Shown in pieces: positions 20,697 through 31,104 of a stretch of DNA of 64,000 nucleotides. Source of the DNA: Emiliania huxleyi CCMP1516 (lineage: Eukaryota; Haptophyta; Isochrysidales; Noelaerhabdaceae); assembly GCF_000372725.1 (NCBI RefSeq), contig NW_005202428.1, positions 2,116,199 through 2,180,198 on the forward strand, written 5' to 3'. A program made the position numbers and the translations under genes. The notes under the pieces are model-generated. The model did no database searches. It saw only the letters and a list, made by a program, of their open reading frames with translations, and was not told the DNA's origin. Numbering within the stretch: position 1 is the first letter of the stretch; every line of letters begins with the position of its first letter.

Positions 20697-23600
20697 CGAC
20701 CCGATCCTGGCGCCACCCGAGGGGGGCGTCACGGCAGGGAGCATCGGCAGCGGCGAGCCGTCGCCGCCGCTGCTGCGCGCGTATTCCGAGGGGACCGGAG
20801 GCGGCACGGGTTGCCGCGCGGCGCGCGACGGCGAGCTGGGCAGCCGTCAGCGGCTGCGGTACGCAGACGTGCTCACCACGCCGCGTCGGAGGATGGCCGG
20901 AGCCCCGGCTGCGCGTCGGCCGCGCGCCGCTGCATTGGACGAGAGCCCGCTGAGCGACGACGGCTGCTGCAGCTGCCGGCCGCGGGTGGCGGCGGAGAGG
21001 GCAGGGCCGTGCGACGGGGGGCGGGCCGCCCTGTCGGCGCGCGGCGAGGAGACCGATTGCGCGGCCCAGTACGACAGCGGAGGCGGCGGCTCCGCCGTCC
21101 GGCACCGCGAGGCGCGGGTCACGGCCTGACGAGCGCTCCACCGAGACGGACCGAGATGGACCGAGGTTGACCGAGGTTAGGCGCGGCCGCGGTCGGCCGA
21201 GCGCTCCGCCTGCCGCCGGGACGCCAAGCAAGGCGCGAGCCCGTGCGGCCTCGCCTCGATTGGCTCGCCACCCGCCCAGAGCAGCCCCGGCGGCGTCGCC
21301 GGCGGCTCCGGCCGCGGGCGTGCTCCCGCGCTGTCGCCGTCGGGCGTCACGGGCGCGAGGCAGGGGCACTCAGATGCGGAGGACACGTCCTTTCCGTCTG
21401 GCGAGCACCCTGGAAGCCACACCGTACTCGACTGCACTCCACTCTACTCAAGCCGGGTGCCCATGCAACATGTACATGTACTCCACTGCACTCAGCTGCA
21501 CTCGATTCGTATGCACTACCCTCGCGAGGCCTCGTGGTAGCCTGCTCTCGCACCTGCTCGCGTAGGCAGGGGCACCCCTCGCCGGCGGCCACCACCAGCT
21601 CGCTGCCGTCGCCACTCCGCCTCCCCCTCTCGCTGGCGTCGGAGGCCCTCCCGCCCTCGCTGGCGGCGGAGCCGCTCGCCCCGCGCTGCCTTGCCCGGCA
21701 CGACGCCACGACGCAGACCGAGTCGCCGCTGCCGGGCGGCTGCGGCGAGCCGGACACGGACGGCCGAGCGGCGGCGGCGAGGCGAGTGGCGGAGGCGACG
21801 GCGGCGGCGCACGCTTGCTGCCGCACTTGCTCGTGCGGCGGGCCCGCGTCGAGCGCGGCGTCTGCTCATTTTGGCGCCGCTGGAGGCGTGGAGGTGGGCA
21901 GTGCCGCCACCGGCTGCAGTCAGCTTGGGGGAGGCGCCGCCGCCGCCGCTGCCGCCGCGGCGGCGGCGGCCGCCGCCGAGAACGCGACGCTGCGTGCGGC
22001 GGTGGCGAGGCTCGAGGCGGAGGTGGTCTCTCTATCCGGCACGCTCGGTGGGCAGCTGCCCCTGCTCGGCACCTGCGCCGGCGGGCTGGCTGGTGGCCTT
22101 TCGCCGGCGTGCAGCTGGAAGGGCGCGAGCGTCCCCTCCTCCGCCGTCGCCGCGAGCGTCCCGCCCGCGCTCGCCCCCCCGGCGTCGTGTCAGCTCTCGC
22201 TCGCGGCGGCGCGCCTCTCCGCCACCGCGGCGCACATCGCTCAGCTCGCCGCCACCGCCGCCGCCGCGCCGCTCGACGCCTTCTACGCCGCGCTCTCGGA
22301 CGACATCGCCGCCTTCGAGGCGCACTGCTCGCAGGAGCGGCTGCGGCACGAGACGGCGCATGTGGCCGCCATCGCAAAGGTGCGTTCGGCGGTCAACTTG
22401 CTCTGGCCGCGGGCGCAGGTGCGGCCCTTTGGCTCGTACGCCACCGGCCTGATGCGGCCCGGCTCCGACATCGACCTCGTCGTCTCGCTCCCGCAAGTGC
22501 GGACGACCAAGGCGATGCCGGACGCGCCTGGCGCCCTCGAGGGGCGCAACGCAATCCCCAAGGACACGTGGCACGCGTCGCTCGCGCGCTGCCTGCTCCA
22601 CCAGGCGTGGGTCATCGCCGACACCGTGCGCGTCGTCCCGGCAAAGGTGCCGATCGTCTCGTTCGCCACGCGCTACACGGTCGGCGGCGGCGCGCCCTTG
22701 CGGCTCGACGTCTCCTTCGAGTCGGCGCTACACCTCGGCCTCTACACCAACGACTTTGTCCACGCGGCGCTGCGCGAGCACCCGCCGCTCCGGCCGCTGC
22801 TCCTCGTGCTCAAGCACTTCCTCGCGCGACGCTCCCTCGACAAGCCCTACCTCGGCGGCCTCTCCGCCTACGGCCTCCTCCTCCTCGTGCTGCGCTTTCT
22901 GCAGGCGCTCGACGCGGCGCCGCCCGAGGGGGGCGCGCTGCGCTCGCTGGGCGGCATCTTTGCGCGCCTGCTCCACTTTTACGGCACCGTCTTTGACCCC
23001 ACCGTCACCGGAGTGGCGGTCTCGTGCAACGGGCGGCTGGGCGAGCCTGCGACCCGTGGCCGCTCAGCTCGTCGAGTGGGTTAGCTCACAGGGCGGGCGC
23101 CGACTGAGTAGGCGAGTTTGTGGCGCGCAACCGCGGCGGCGCGCCCAGCCCGTGGCCGGTCCCGCAGGCGGCGCATTCCCCCGCAAACCCGCGCGCGCAG
23201 CCCCCGCCGCTCTCGTCGCTCGTAGCGGCGTCACCGACGCTCAGCACGACAACAATCGGCACGGCAGCGGCCGCCGTCCCCGCTGTCCCTCCCGCGGCGG
23301 GCGACCCTCCCGCCCCTATGCCCGCCCCTCTGCTCTCCAGCTCGCCCCTCGGCCCCAAGAGGGAGGGGGGCGCGGCCGAGGCGCAGGCCGGTCCGACGGC
23401 GGGCGGCGCAGAGACGCCCGCGCGGCCGCCGAGCAGCGCGGGCGTCGGCGGCGGCGGCGGAGGAGGAGGAGGAGGAGGAGGGGGAGCGCGGCGGCGGCCC
23501 GCCTCGGAGGCGGGCGACTGGAGCCCTGCCCTGGACCTGCTGGAGATGGGCGGGTCGCAGCGGCCCCGACCGGCGGAGGTCGGCTGTGGCGTTGGGCTCA

Positions 23601-24025
23601 CGCGCACCGGGTCGGGGCTCGGGCTCGGCGTCCCGATCCCATGGGGCGGCGGTCACGGGAGTGCCGGCCGGCCGCGGCCGAGCAGCGGCGGCGCGTCGCG
23701 CACCTTTGACCAGAAGTTCTGGTTCGATCCGCTCTACATTGAGGACCCGCTGCGCGAGGACAACAACGTGGGCCGCAACTGCTTCCGCGTGCGCATCATC
23801 CAGCAGGAGCTCGCGCGCGCCGCCAACGTCGTCGCGCAGCTCTCGGCCACAGTGGGCACGGTCGGGGGAGTGGTGAGGAGGGGGTGGGCCGACGTTGCCG
23901 CTGAGTCCACGGGCGAAGTCCCCCATGGAGGCAGTGCTCCGGCAGGGTACGCGCTCGAGCAGACCTTCCCGCTGCTCTCGCAGGTCTTTAGCACCCACCA
24001 GCAGCCGCCGGCCGTGAGTACGTAG
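18632..24025 (+). CDS. TRF4/PAPD5-type non-canonical nucleotidyltransferase with long N-terminal extension
   Basis: Non-canonical poly(A)/terminal nucleotidyltransferase for RNA tailing and surveillance in the nucleus. The catalytic exon (21566-23040) has FGSYATGLMRPGSDIDLVV (22430-22490) with the GS and DxD carboxylates, the third Asp in LRLDVSF (about 22700), and the PAP-associated core LVLKHFLARRSLD..GGLSAYGLLLLVLRFL. The last exon (23112-24025) carries the family's C-terminal FDPLYIEDPLRE.NNVGRN. Frame-consistent GC-AG introns at 21112-21180, 21360-21565 and 23041-23111 tie in an upstream exon (about 19630-21111) rich in Gly, Ala and acidic runs, and a first exon from the ATG at 18632 (MPSEPSEREL...). 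The about 1000-residue N-terminal part has no recognised domain. The link between the first exon and 19630, across the 11-nt repeat intron, is the weakest. Confidence 0.8.
19437..19612 (+). repeat. 11-nt tandem repeat CCGAGATGCAG, intronic
   Basis: About 15 copies of CCGAGATGCAG/CCGAGGTGCAG in an intron of the TRF4-type gene. Each unit ends in CAG, so it offers serial 3' splice sites; the following exon starts after a TAG at about 19629. Longest member of the CCGAGAT intron-repeat class in this window. Confidence 0.9.
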
Positions 24026-24030
24026 TCCTA

Positions 24031-24310
24031 GTGATCTGTGATCTGTGAGGGTCCGCCCGCAGGCGCATTTTGTATACCGAGGCGGTGCCCAGTCGTAGAG
24101 ATCGGCAGGTTGTCTACTGTAAAGAAAAGAAAGAAAACGGAAAACCCAAGGGAGTTGTCTGGGAGCTGGGATTTCTCTACTAAGAAAGAAAGAAAACAGA
24201 CAACCCAAGGGAGGGATGGGAGGACGGCACGCCGCCACCACACAGGGATTTTAAGGAGAGGTGTGTGGTGCGCTATCCGTCGCCCACCCTAGGGAGTCTG
24301 GGATTTCTCT
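24031..24310 (+). repeat. Dispersed repeat A (upstream of the rhodanese gene)
   Basis: Made of a segment with GTGAGGGTCCGCCCGCAGG..TTTTGTATACCGAGG (24046-24090, also at 27300-27345 and inverted at 47955-48030) and a segment with AAGAAAACAGACAACCC..GGGAGGGATGGGAGGACGG..GATTTTAAGGAGAGG (24185-24265, also at 58370-58440 and partly at 47732-47780). Lower GC than genes. Three of four copies lie just upstream of a gene start. Confidence 0.8.
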
Positions 24311-24361
24311 ACTGCAATAGAGAAAGCCGACGTTTTCTTCATTCTTGCCTGGCGTGCCCAG

Positions 24362-25987
24362 ATGTCGGAGCTTGCTGCCGCAAGCTCCAGCTCCAGCGCG
24401 GTCGTGCCAGCGCAAGCGGTGCCGACCATCAATCGGCCGCTGCCGCCCGTCCCTCCGGAGGCCAGAAGGCTCGTCGAAGGCAAGGAGCCGATCTCCATCT
24501 TGCTCTTTTACCAGTACGTCGAGCCGCCGTGGACCGACAAGGAGTGCTCCTCCGCGCTGAAGCACTTTCTGGCCTTGGGCAAGGAGCACTCGATCTGCGG
24601 CCGCGGCCGCTGCGCCAAGGAGGGCCTCAACTGCACGCTCACCGGCAACGCCGCCGGCCTGCGCGCCTTTTGCGAGGCGCTGCGCGCATGGAAGCCGGAG
24701 CTCTTCAACCAGACTGACTTCAAGTTCACAGACGGCCTGCCCGCGTCGCGCCGCTTCAAGGCGCTCACCGTCCGCAAGACGGACGAGCTCGTCGCGTACG
24801 GTCTCGCCGGCGAGCGCGCTCCGGCGCTCGCCGCGTCATCCGCCAAGCACGTCGAGGCGACCGAGTACCACGAGCTGCTCAAGCAGGTAGCAGTAGCGGT
24901 AGCAGTAGTAGCAGCAGTACCACGAGCTGCTCAAGCAGGTGGCCAGCGGTAGCAGTAGTAGTAGCAGTAGGGCCACGAGCTCAACACCGCTTGCCTCTCC
25001 CGCGAGCGCGCTTCTCCCTCAACCTCTCTCCCCATGCCCCCCAGCCCGACGCGGTCGTGATCGACGTGCGGAACGCGTACGAGTCGGCGATAGGCCACTT
25101 TGCGCCTCCAGAGGGCGGGGCGACGCTGCTTGACCCAAAGATGCGCAACAGCCGCGAGTTTCCAAAGTGGCTCGCGGACGAGAAGACCAAGGAGGCGCTC
25201 TCGGGCAAGAAGGTGCTCATGTACTGCACCGGCGGCATCCGGTGCGAGCGCGCCACCGCCCTGCTCGACGAGATGGTCAAGGCGGACCCGACCTTCCGGA
25301 TCAGCGACATCACGATGGTGCGCGGCGGCGTAGAGCGGTACATGCGCACCTTCCCCGAGGGCGGCTTCTGGAAGGGCAAGAACTACCTCTTCGACCGGCG
25401 GCTCGAACAGGTGCCGGAGGCAAAGTCGTCCGCGGCGCTGGAGGGCGACGTCGAGTCTTGGTGCGCCGTGTGCGCGGCGCCATGGGCGGCGTACCGCGGG
25501 CAGTTCAAGTGCGCGGGGAGGCTGCCTCCGCCCGCCGGTGTGTGCGCAGTGCCGGTCATCGTGAGCAGCCCTAGATACGGAGCACGGTTCTTTGTATTCC
25601 CCCGCACTCGAGAGGACACGGCCTCGACTGCACTCAGCTGTACTCGGATGGAGTCAGCTGTGATCGACTTGTTCACTGTATTCGAGTGCCCTCTCTCTGT
25701 ATGTTCGCCCCGACTCTGGTGGATTCATGTCGCAGGTGTGCAACCGCTGCAGCGACGCCGCCACCGCCGACCCGGCCAGCCTGCGCTGCCCGCTCTGCCA
25801 GGAAGGCTACGTCGCCCCCCAGGCGATGCCAGAGGTTGTGATGGCCGACAAGCGCGCGCCCGACCAGCGCCTCGGCGGCGGGTCGGACGCCACGGGCGCC
25901 GCCGGCGGAGGGCGCGCGCAGACGAAGCTAGCAGCCTTGCCAAAAGGGATGCCACGACATGTCGATGTCCCCGACGACACCCAATAG
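24362..25987 (+). CDS. Rhodanese-domain protein of the TrhO/YceA/TSTD2 family
   Basis: Predicted sulfurtransferase-fold protein; bacterial TrhO hydroxylates uridine-34 of tRNA. Exon 1 (24362-24888) encodes the N-terminal domain (ISILLFYQYVE...HSICGRGRC.KEGLNCTL), typical of TrhO. Exon 2 (about 25043-25560) has the rhodanese domain with active-site loop MYCTGGIRCERA (25219-25255), catalytic Cys first. Exon 3 (25736-25987) has a Cys-rich zinc-ribbon-like tail (VCNRCSDAA..LRCPLCQEGY). Intron 25561-25735 (GT-AG, phase 0) is fixed by frame. The exon 1 end and donor are duplicated: ACGAGCTGCTCAAGCAGGT occurs at about 24870 and 24922. The stop overlaps the next ORF, so fusion to the RRM part is possible. 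Confidence 0.85.
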
Positions 25988-26415
25988 GCGCGCCAAGAAG
26001 CAGAGACCGCTCGCCGAGCCGTCCTCGCGCGTCTTCGTCGGATCGCTGCCGTTCGTCGTCGACGCGACCGCCGTCCGCGACGCGCTCGCCGCGGCGGCCG
26101 GCGCCGCGGCGGGCAGCTGTGCCGAGGTGGAGTGGTTGCGCGACCGGGAGAGCGGACTCTTCTACGGCTCCGCCTTTGTGCAGATGGGTTCGGTCGAGGC
26201 GGCGACGACAGCCGTTGGTCGATCCCGAGACTGCCGAGGCGAGCCGCGAGATCACCCGAGAGGTCACCCTCGATCGGCCGAGATTAGGCGCCGCGCGCGA
26301 GGGGCGCCTCCGGATCGGCAAGCGGAAGCTGCGCCTCAATTTTGCGCCGCTCAAGCCGGGGGAGGAGTGGCCCGCCGTCGGGTTCGTGCAGCGCGAGCGG
26401 CCGCTCTCCGGCTAG
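25959..26415 (+). CDS. RRM RNA-binding protein, small, one intron
   Basis: Single RRM: RNP2 VFVGSLPF (about 26034) and RNP1-like LFYGSAFVQM (about 26157), followed after intron 26218-26287 (GT-AG, CCGAGAT-type repeat, ends ATTAG|G) by the last beta strand LRIGKRKLRLNFAPLK and the stop after PLSG. The ATG at 25959 overlaps the 3' end of the rhodanese ORF by 29 nt. A TAG at 25985-25987 is also a good 3' splice acceptor (CCAATAG|GCGCGCC), so this may be the last exons of one longer rhodanese-RRM gene rather than a separate gene. Confidence 0.65.
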
Positions 26416-28486
26416 CTCTATCGGCTGAGGCGCTACCCCCGCCCCAGACACCCCCCCTTCCCTCTCCCGCGCCCCTGGCCCGCACCCGGTTCGAACCCCG
26501 TTGAGATGACGACACCCGGCCCCGCGGGTTTGCCCCCGCTGCCGATGGCACCGGCGCGCGTCGACGGAGTCAAATGCGGCGCGTGCCGGCGGATTGCATT
26601 GCCTGCGAGGAAAGGGCCCCTTGACTGATCCATGTGTTCGACCACGCGCGCGAGGGAGATATTGCGAGAGAGCCGGTGTCGCCGCTCATACCAACCCCGT
26701 TCGCCCCGTCAGGCGCATGGCCGCTGCATCTCGGCGGGACCTTCCTAGAAGTCCCCTCCTCGCCATCGATACGCGACTGGAGACTTCTCGAGCCCCTTTA
26801 GTGAACATTAGGGAGCGTACTCGCTACGGCTCTAAGTTTGTGGGTGCCGATCTCGGTAAAATAAAATATCTTTACTTCCAACACCCGGACGTTCCCAGGG
26901 TGATATGGAACTTGGAAGGTCGTTCGACGCACCCCCGGACTGGACAGCCCAGCGTCTTTACCCTGGGATCTCTCTGCCGATCTCGGTAAATTAAGTGCAT
27001 GATTAAGTGCCAAGTGCGCGCTGGCCGCTGGTAGGAGTGTGACGCCTCCCGTCTCCAGCGCGGCTCTCCCACGCCGCCACGCAGAGCCCACACGCCACAG
27101 ACGACGCACAGAGCCCTCCTCGCCGTCGGCGCACAGAGGCGCGTGCATAGTGGTTTCTGGTTAGGTGGTTAGTGCCCACCTAGGTTATCACGCGTCACGC
27201 GGGGTGGACCTCAGGTGTGAGATACACGAGATCGATCGCGATCGTCCCGAACACTCTGCTTCCCTCTCGCGCCTCTCTGGTAGTGGTGATCTGTGATCTG
27301 TGAGGGTCCGCCCGCAGGCGCATTTTGTATACCGAGGCGGTGCCCGGTGCCGAACCTGTCGGACCTTAAGACAGCGTTGTAGATCCCTGGGCGAGGGTGG
27401 TGGAGGTACTTTATTGGGACCCGGCGCATGTACATGCCCAGTGCGGTCGTGTGGTCCACTGAGCACTGTGCAGTGACCAGAGGGCGAGACGATCGAGGGG
27501 TCCCGTACCATGCGGAATCGACCCTATCCAGTGCTCAAGTGCTCAAGTGACCAGAGTGATGAGTGTGCACTGCAGAGTCCAGACACGAGACAGAGAGACT
27601 AGATCGAGATCGAGACCACAGCATGGCCATGGGCCCCCAACAGCAGTACAGGCTACACCTACATACAGCCAGCGCGGGTGAAAGTCTGTCACTCAAGAAT
27701 CTGGTGCACCGGCGGCGGCCCGCCCCGGTGCACATGGGCGACGGGGAGAGCCCCCTTGTCGCCCTCGCTCGCTCGATTGCCGCTCGGGCAACTATTTTTC
27801 TTTTGGGCATCGAGGACGTGTTCGAGAATTGCCGAGAAGCGCGCAAGTTGAGCGGACCGGACGCACGACCGCGGCGCGACACCCAGCGTTTTCTTTTGCG
27901 CACTTTTAGTCCATCCACGATATCGAGATGTCGCGCGCCGCTGCTCCCGAGGGCCTATCGGCATATTCAACAAAAATTAACGGTGTAGGTTGTGTAAGTA
28001 GGGCCTGTGAATGGCAAGCCGGGGCTCCCAAATGGACTCAACAAAGCCCCTTCGGTTCCGCTAGGTTCCGCTCGCCCGGTCCTTGAAGATATTGGAGCTG
28101 GGGACCACATGGGAATCTGGGAGCATCTTGGGAGCAGACGCAACGAGATGACCATGAAGTTGTGCGCTTCAAAATCAGATGCCAGGTGTAACTTGTCCAT
28201 CCCAGATGCAGCGGTGCCCACGAGACGTCGCCAACCCGTCAGCCGGGCCGGCAAATGGGAACCTCTCACCAGGGGCGAGAGACGCTCACCATCACCGTGC
28301 TTGCCACCGGACAGAATCTACGCTCATTACCGATAGCCTTCCCGTTCAGATTCTAGGAAGGCTTCCCGTGTAGCATTTGTGATAGTAGTGTAAGCTTGCG
28401 AACGAAGGCCCGCCCGCATGCATTTCTGCGTTTACCGTACCCGGTACTCTCCTAAGCTGTGAATCAGACGCACCCTAACGCACTGG
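26416..28486. other. Gene-poor, repeat-bearing region
   Basis: No recognised gene. It contains a motif GCCGATCTCGGTAAA twice (26846 and 26978), a copy of repeat A (27289-27345), a copy of repeat F (27503-27550) and a truncated copy of the 5' end of the F-box-like gene (27806-27955). Composition is less GC-rich than exons. Confidence 0.5.
27806..27955 (+). pseudogene. Truncated duplicate of the F-box-like gene's promoter and first codons
   Basis: Matches 34024-34330: shared GGCATCGAGGACGTGT, then GAGAAGCGCGCAAGTTGAGC, then TTTTCTTTTGCGCACTTTTAGT and the start ATGTCGCGCGCCGCTGCTCCC. The copy lacks about 150 bp present between the first two blocks in the 34-kb copy and diverges just after the start codon, so it cannot encode the protein. 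Confidence 0.7.
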
Positions 28487-28720
28487 GTTCCGGCTCCTAC
28501 CCAGATAGGGGGTCTGTTCCCTATGACTCGCACAAACGCCCTACCTACCTACCTACCCCCAGCCAGGCCGCGCAGCGTCCAGCGAAGCGAAAAAAGACGA
28601 AAATAGGGGGTACCTACCTATTGCGGGGCCCTCTGGGGCGGTCAAAACCGGACCTACCTACCTTTTGCATGGGGTCTAACCGTAGGCCAGACCCCCTATC
28701 TGGGTAGGAGCCGGAACCCT
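28487..28720. mobile_element. MITE-like element with about 31-bp terminal inverted repeats
   Basis: The left end GGGTTCCGGCTCCTACCCAG (28487) and the right end (28689-28720) are inverted copies over about 31 bp, continuing ATAGGGGGTCT. The interior is about 170 bp, non-coding, with CCTACCTACC direct repeats. A clear target-site duplication is not obvious; TGGG occurs at both edges. The non-autonomous DNA transposon call rests on structure only. Confidence 0.75.
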
Positions 28721-28827
28721 GGGTGGACATCGCGAGAAAAAGAATTTTACAACAAAACTCCCTCGCACAACACTGGGCACGGGACTGGCGCGCACTGGCA
28801 CTAACACAGGTACACCACGGGAGCCGC

Positions 28828-29356
28828 CTAAGCAACTCCTGCGAGGGTGGCGAGGCACTTAGCTCCGTGCACCCGCCCACCCCCGCCAGAGGCAAGCTCA
28901 TTCACAACCTGCTCTGCGATTGCCGTGTGAAGAACGACTGAGATACGCTGCTTTTGCAGCCCCAGCCAATTCTTAGTGGTCCAAGTCACCTCATCGAGGT
29001 ACTGGGCCCGCGTCAGCTTGTTCTGTAGCACGTCCGCCGCCTTCCGGAGGATCTCACGGACCCCCTTTCCGAACCCGCCGAACGATTCGAACAGCAGCAG
29101 CTGCACTTCAACGCCCTTGTCTCGCAACGGGGCGACGGCATGCACCGAGCTGTTCATCCAGGCGATCGCATCTTGCCGCACGGCGGCCAATGCGAGCTCG
29201 TGAAGCAGGCAAGTGCCGCGCCGTGTGAGCTCGGTCGCAGCTTTGGGTGCGACCCTGCGCGCGCGGCAGCATGTGGGTCACAAACTGCCGGGGCGTGTTT
29301 CGCTGCAGGCGCAGCACGGTGCCCTGTGGGTACCCACCCGGCCGTCCCTCATACAC
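28828..29356 (-). pseudogene. Degenerate retroelement-type protein fragment
   Basis: Two minus-strand frames join across a frameshift near 29215. Upstream part: YPQGTVLRLQRNTPRQFVTHML. Downstream part: HELALAAVRQDAIAWMNSSV...EVQLLLFESFGGFGKGVREIL...TWTTKNWLGLQKQRISVVLH. The style resembles the C-terminal region of reverse-transcriptase polyproteins repeated in algal genomes, but no catalytic motif is present. Call is tentative; broken by the frameshift and lacking an upstream RT domain. Confidence 0.45.
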
Positions 29357-29359
29357 TGC

Positions 29360-30547
29360 TCCTGCGGTGTCTTGGGTTTAGCTGACCACATCAAGCAACC
29401 CCCGTCACTGCAACCCCCGTCACGAGCAATTCAACCGGCCACGTGCGTCCGGCCTCCGCTTTCCGCCGACCACGCACCCAGGGCCTGCTCCCCGACAAGC
29501 TGCGCAGCGCGCTTCTACCGATGCCGCAGAGTGGCACTCAAGGCACAGCCGACGGCTGCCGGGCTCATCCACATTCCAAAGAGCGGCGGTACGGCGCTTA
29601 AAACGCATTCGTGCTCGCGCCTGTGGATCGGGCCAAAGCACGGGGAGACGGAGAGCTCGTGGATTCGCGAGTACTGCGTGAACGTGACGCTGGTTGTCAT
29701 GCGTGAACCCACCGAACGCTTCATCTCTGCCTTTGAGTACGCTCTGCGCGGGACGGCCCTGTTCCCAGCGAAAAAGCAGTCGATGAACGAGATCGCGCGC
29801 ATGTTTCGTCACGCGGGTGAGCTCGTCGACGCGCTGCGCGCAAGGCCTCGCCTCGTCCTCTTCGGCAACATCCCCGTCGACGCAGCATCAAGTGAGCTGT
29901 TTGGCGTCGGATTGCAGGGCTCTCGGTACGTGCTTGGTGACAGCAAGCCTACCGTCGGCGCGCGGCCGCCCGCAGGAACGGTGAAGACTACGGCGGCTCC
30001 CTCACCGCCCGAGGCGCTTTCGGTCGCCGCGTGGGACCTGCTCATTCACCGCGAGGCGGGCATACAGTTCCGCGCCGCCAACTGGTGGCTCGATCCCGAC
30101 CTCGCCGGGAGCCGAGCCATCGTGTGCTACAACTCGACACCCGCGGTCCTCTCGCGCCGGGTCGAGGAGGCACTCAAGCGGAAGGGCATCAACTGCTCCT
30201 TCGCAAACATTCCACAGAGAAACTCGGCGCCATCTACGAAGCCCGGCGGGTCTGACGCGAAAACTCTGACACCGGACCAAGCCAAGTGGGTGCGCGAGCA
30301 ACTCTATGGGCAAGACTGGGCACTCTGGCGATCGCAATGCGGCGTCGGCGCGCCCGAGCCATTGCCTTACTGCCCTCGTGGGGCAGCAACTGGGAGCGGT
30401 GCTAGAGGCGTTCGCGGTGGGGGGAAGAAAGGGCAGAACCAGGTCGTGGGCCGCGGGACAAGAACCACGTCCTCGCCACCCCTTGCGGCGCGCCGGCGCC
30501 GGCGATATACCGACGGCGAGGGGCAGCTTCCCAACCGTGAACGGTAG
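29360..30547 (+). CDS. Carbohydrate sulfotransferase-like protein, N-terminus undefined
   Basis: PAPS-dependent sulfotransferase, presumably Golgi. The 5'-phosphosulfate loop reads LIHIPKSGGTALK (29562-29600) and the 3'-phosphate motif VVMREPTERFISAFEYAL (29695-29745), with the expected Arg and Ser. A downstream Trp/Asp-rich part (AAWDLLIHREAG..NWWLDPD, IVCYNST) and a basic, Gly-rich tail end at the stop. The frame is open upstream without an in-frame ATG, and its 5' part overlaps the retroelement fragment on the other strand. The gene is therefore either 5'-truncated or has an unseen 5' exon with the signal anchor. Confidence 0.75.
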   Translation, partial: SCGVLGLADHIKQPPSLQPPSRAIQPATCVRPPLSADHAPRACSPTSCAARFYRCRRVALKAQPTAAGLIHIPKSGGTALKTHSCSRLWIGPKHGETESSWIREYCVNVTLVVMREPTERFISAFEYALRGTALFPAKKQSMNEIARMFRHAGELVDALRARPRLVLFGNIPVDAASSELFGVGLQGSRYVLGDSKPTVGARPPAGTVKTTAAPSPPEALSVAAWDLLIHREAGIQFRAANWWLDPDLAGSRAIVCYNSTPAVLSRRVEEALKRKGINCSFANIPQRNSAPSTKPGGSDAKTLTPDQAKWVREQLYGQDWALWRSQCGVGAPEPLPYCPRGAATGSGARGVRGGGKKGQNQVVGRGTRTTSSPPLAARRRRRYTDGEGQLPNRER

Positions 30548-31104
30548 TACCACGGTCAGGATGTACACTAGTGGGCACGGTTAGCTTTTGTACATGAATG
30601 TAAATACACACACACAGATATCACATAGGTTCAGAGTATGTCGCTGCCCTTGCTGGGGTTGCTTGCCGCCGCTGCCGCCGCCGCCGCCGCGCCTCCGCCT
30701 GGCCGAGTAGTTGTGGAAGGATAACTTCTCGCAGCTGCGAGACGAGTTTTCTCGGAGCGACAGCCTCAAAGAAAAAGGGTGGATGGGTGGGGGGACGATT
30801 GCTGGCGAGCGCCAGCGCGCCCCAAGAACGGTGGGGTGCCCTCGACCGCGCGTCCAAGTCACTTGGGCGGACGAGCGAGCGGCACATGGCCTGACATCAA
30901 AGAGAAATCGGAGACTGGCGACGAGATCGAAATCTGGTTGGCGACAAATAAGCTCCTCTGAAAGGTGGGCACTTCAGAGGCAGAGCTGACGTCAGCCTGT
31001 GCGCGTCGCCAGTACCTTCTCTCTCTCCTCGTCGAACTAGGGAAGCGAGAAGGGAGGATTGAGGCGCACTCAGAGTCGTCCTCCGCGCCTCCTCGGAGGC
31101 CACG
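30548..31104. other. Intergenic region
   Basis: CA repeat (30601-30615), (GCC)n trinucleotide tract (30663-30700) and a moderately AT-richer stretch before the next ATG. No gene seen. Confidence 0.4.

Noticed and set aside
26480-26515. Possible tRNA T-arm (GGTTCGAACCCC)
   Set aside because: No matching acceptor, D- or anticodon arm could be placed on either strand around it.
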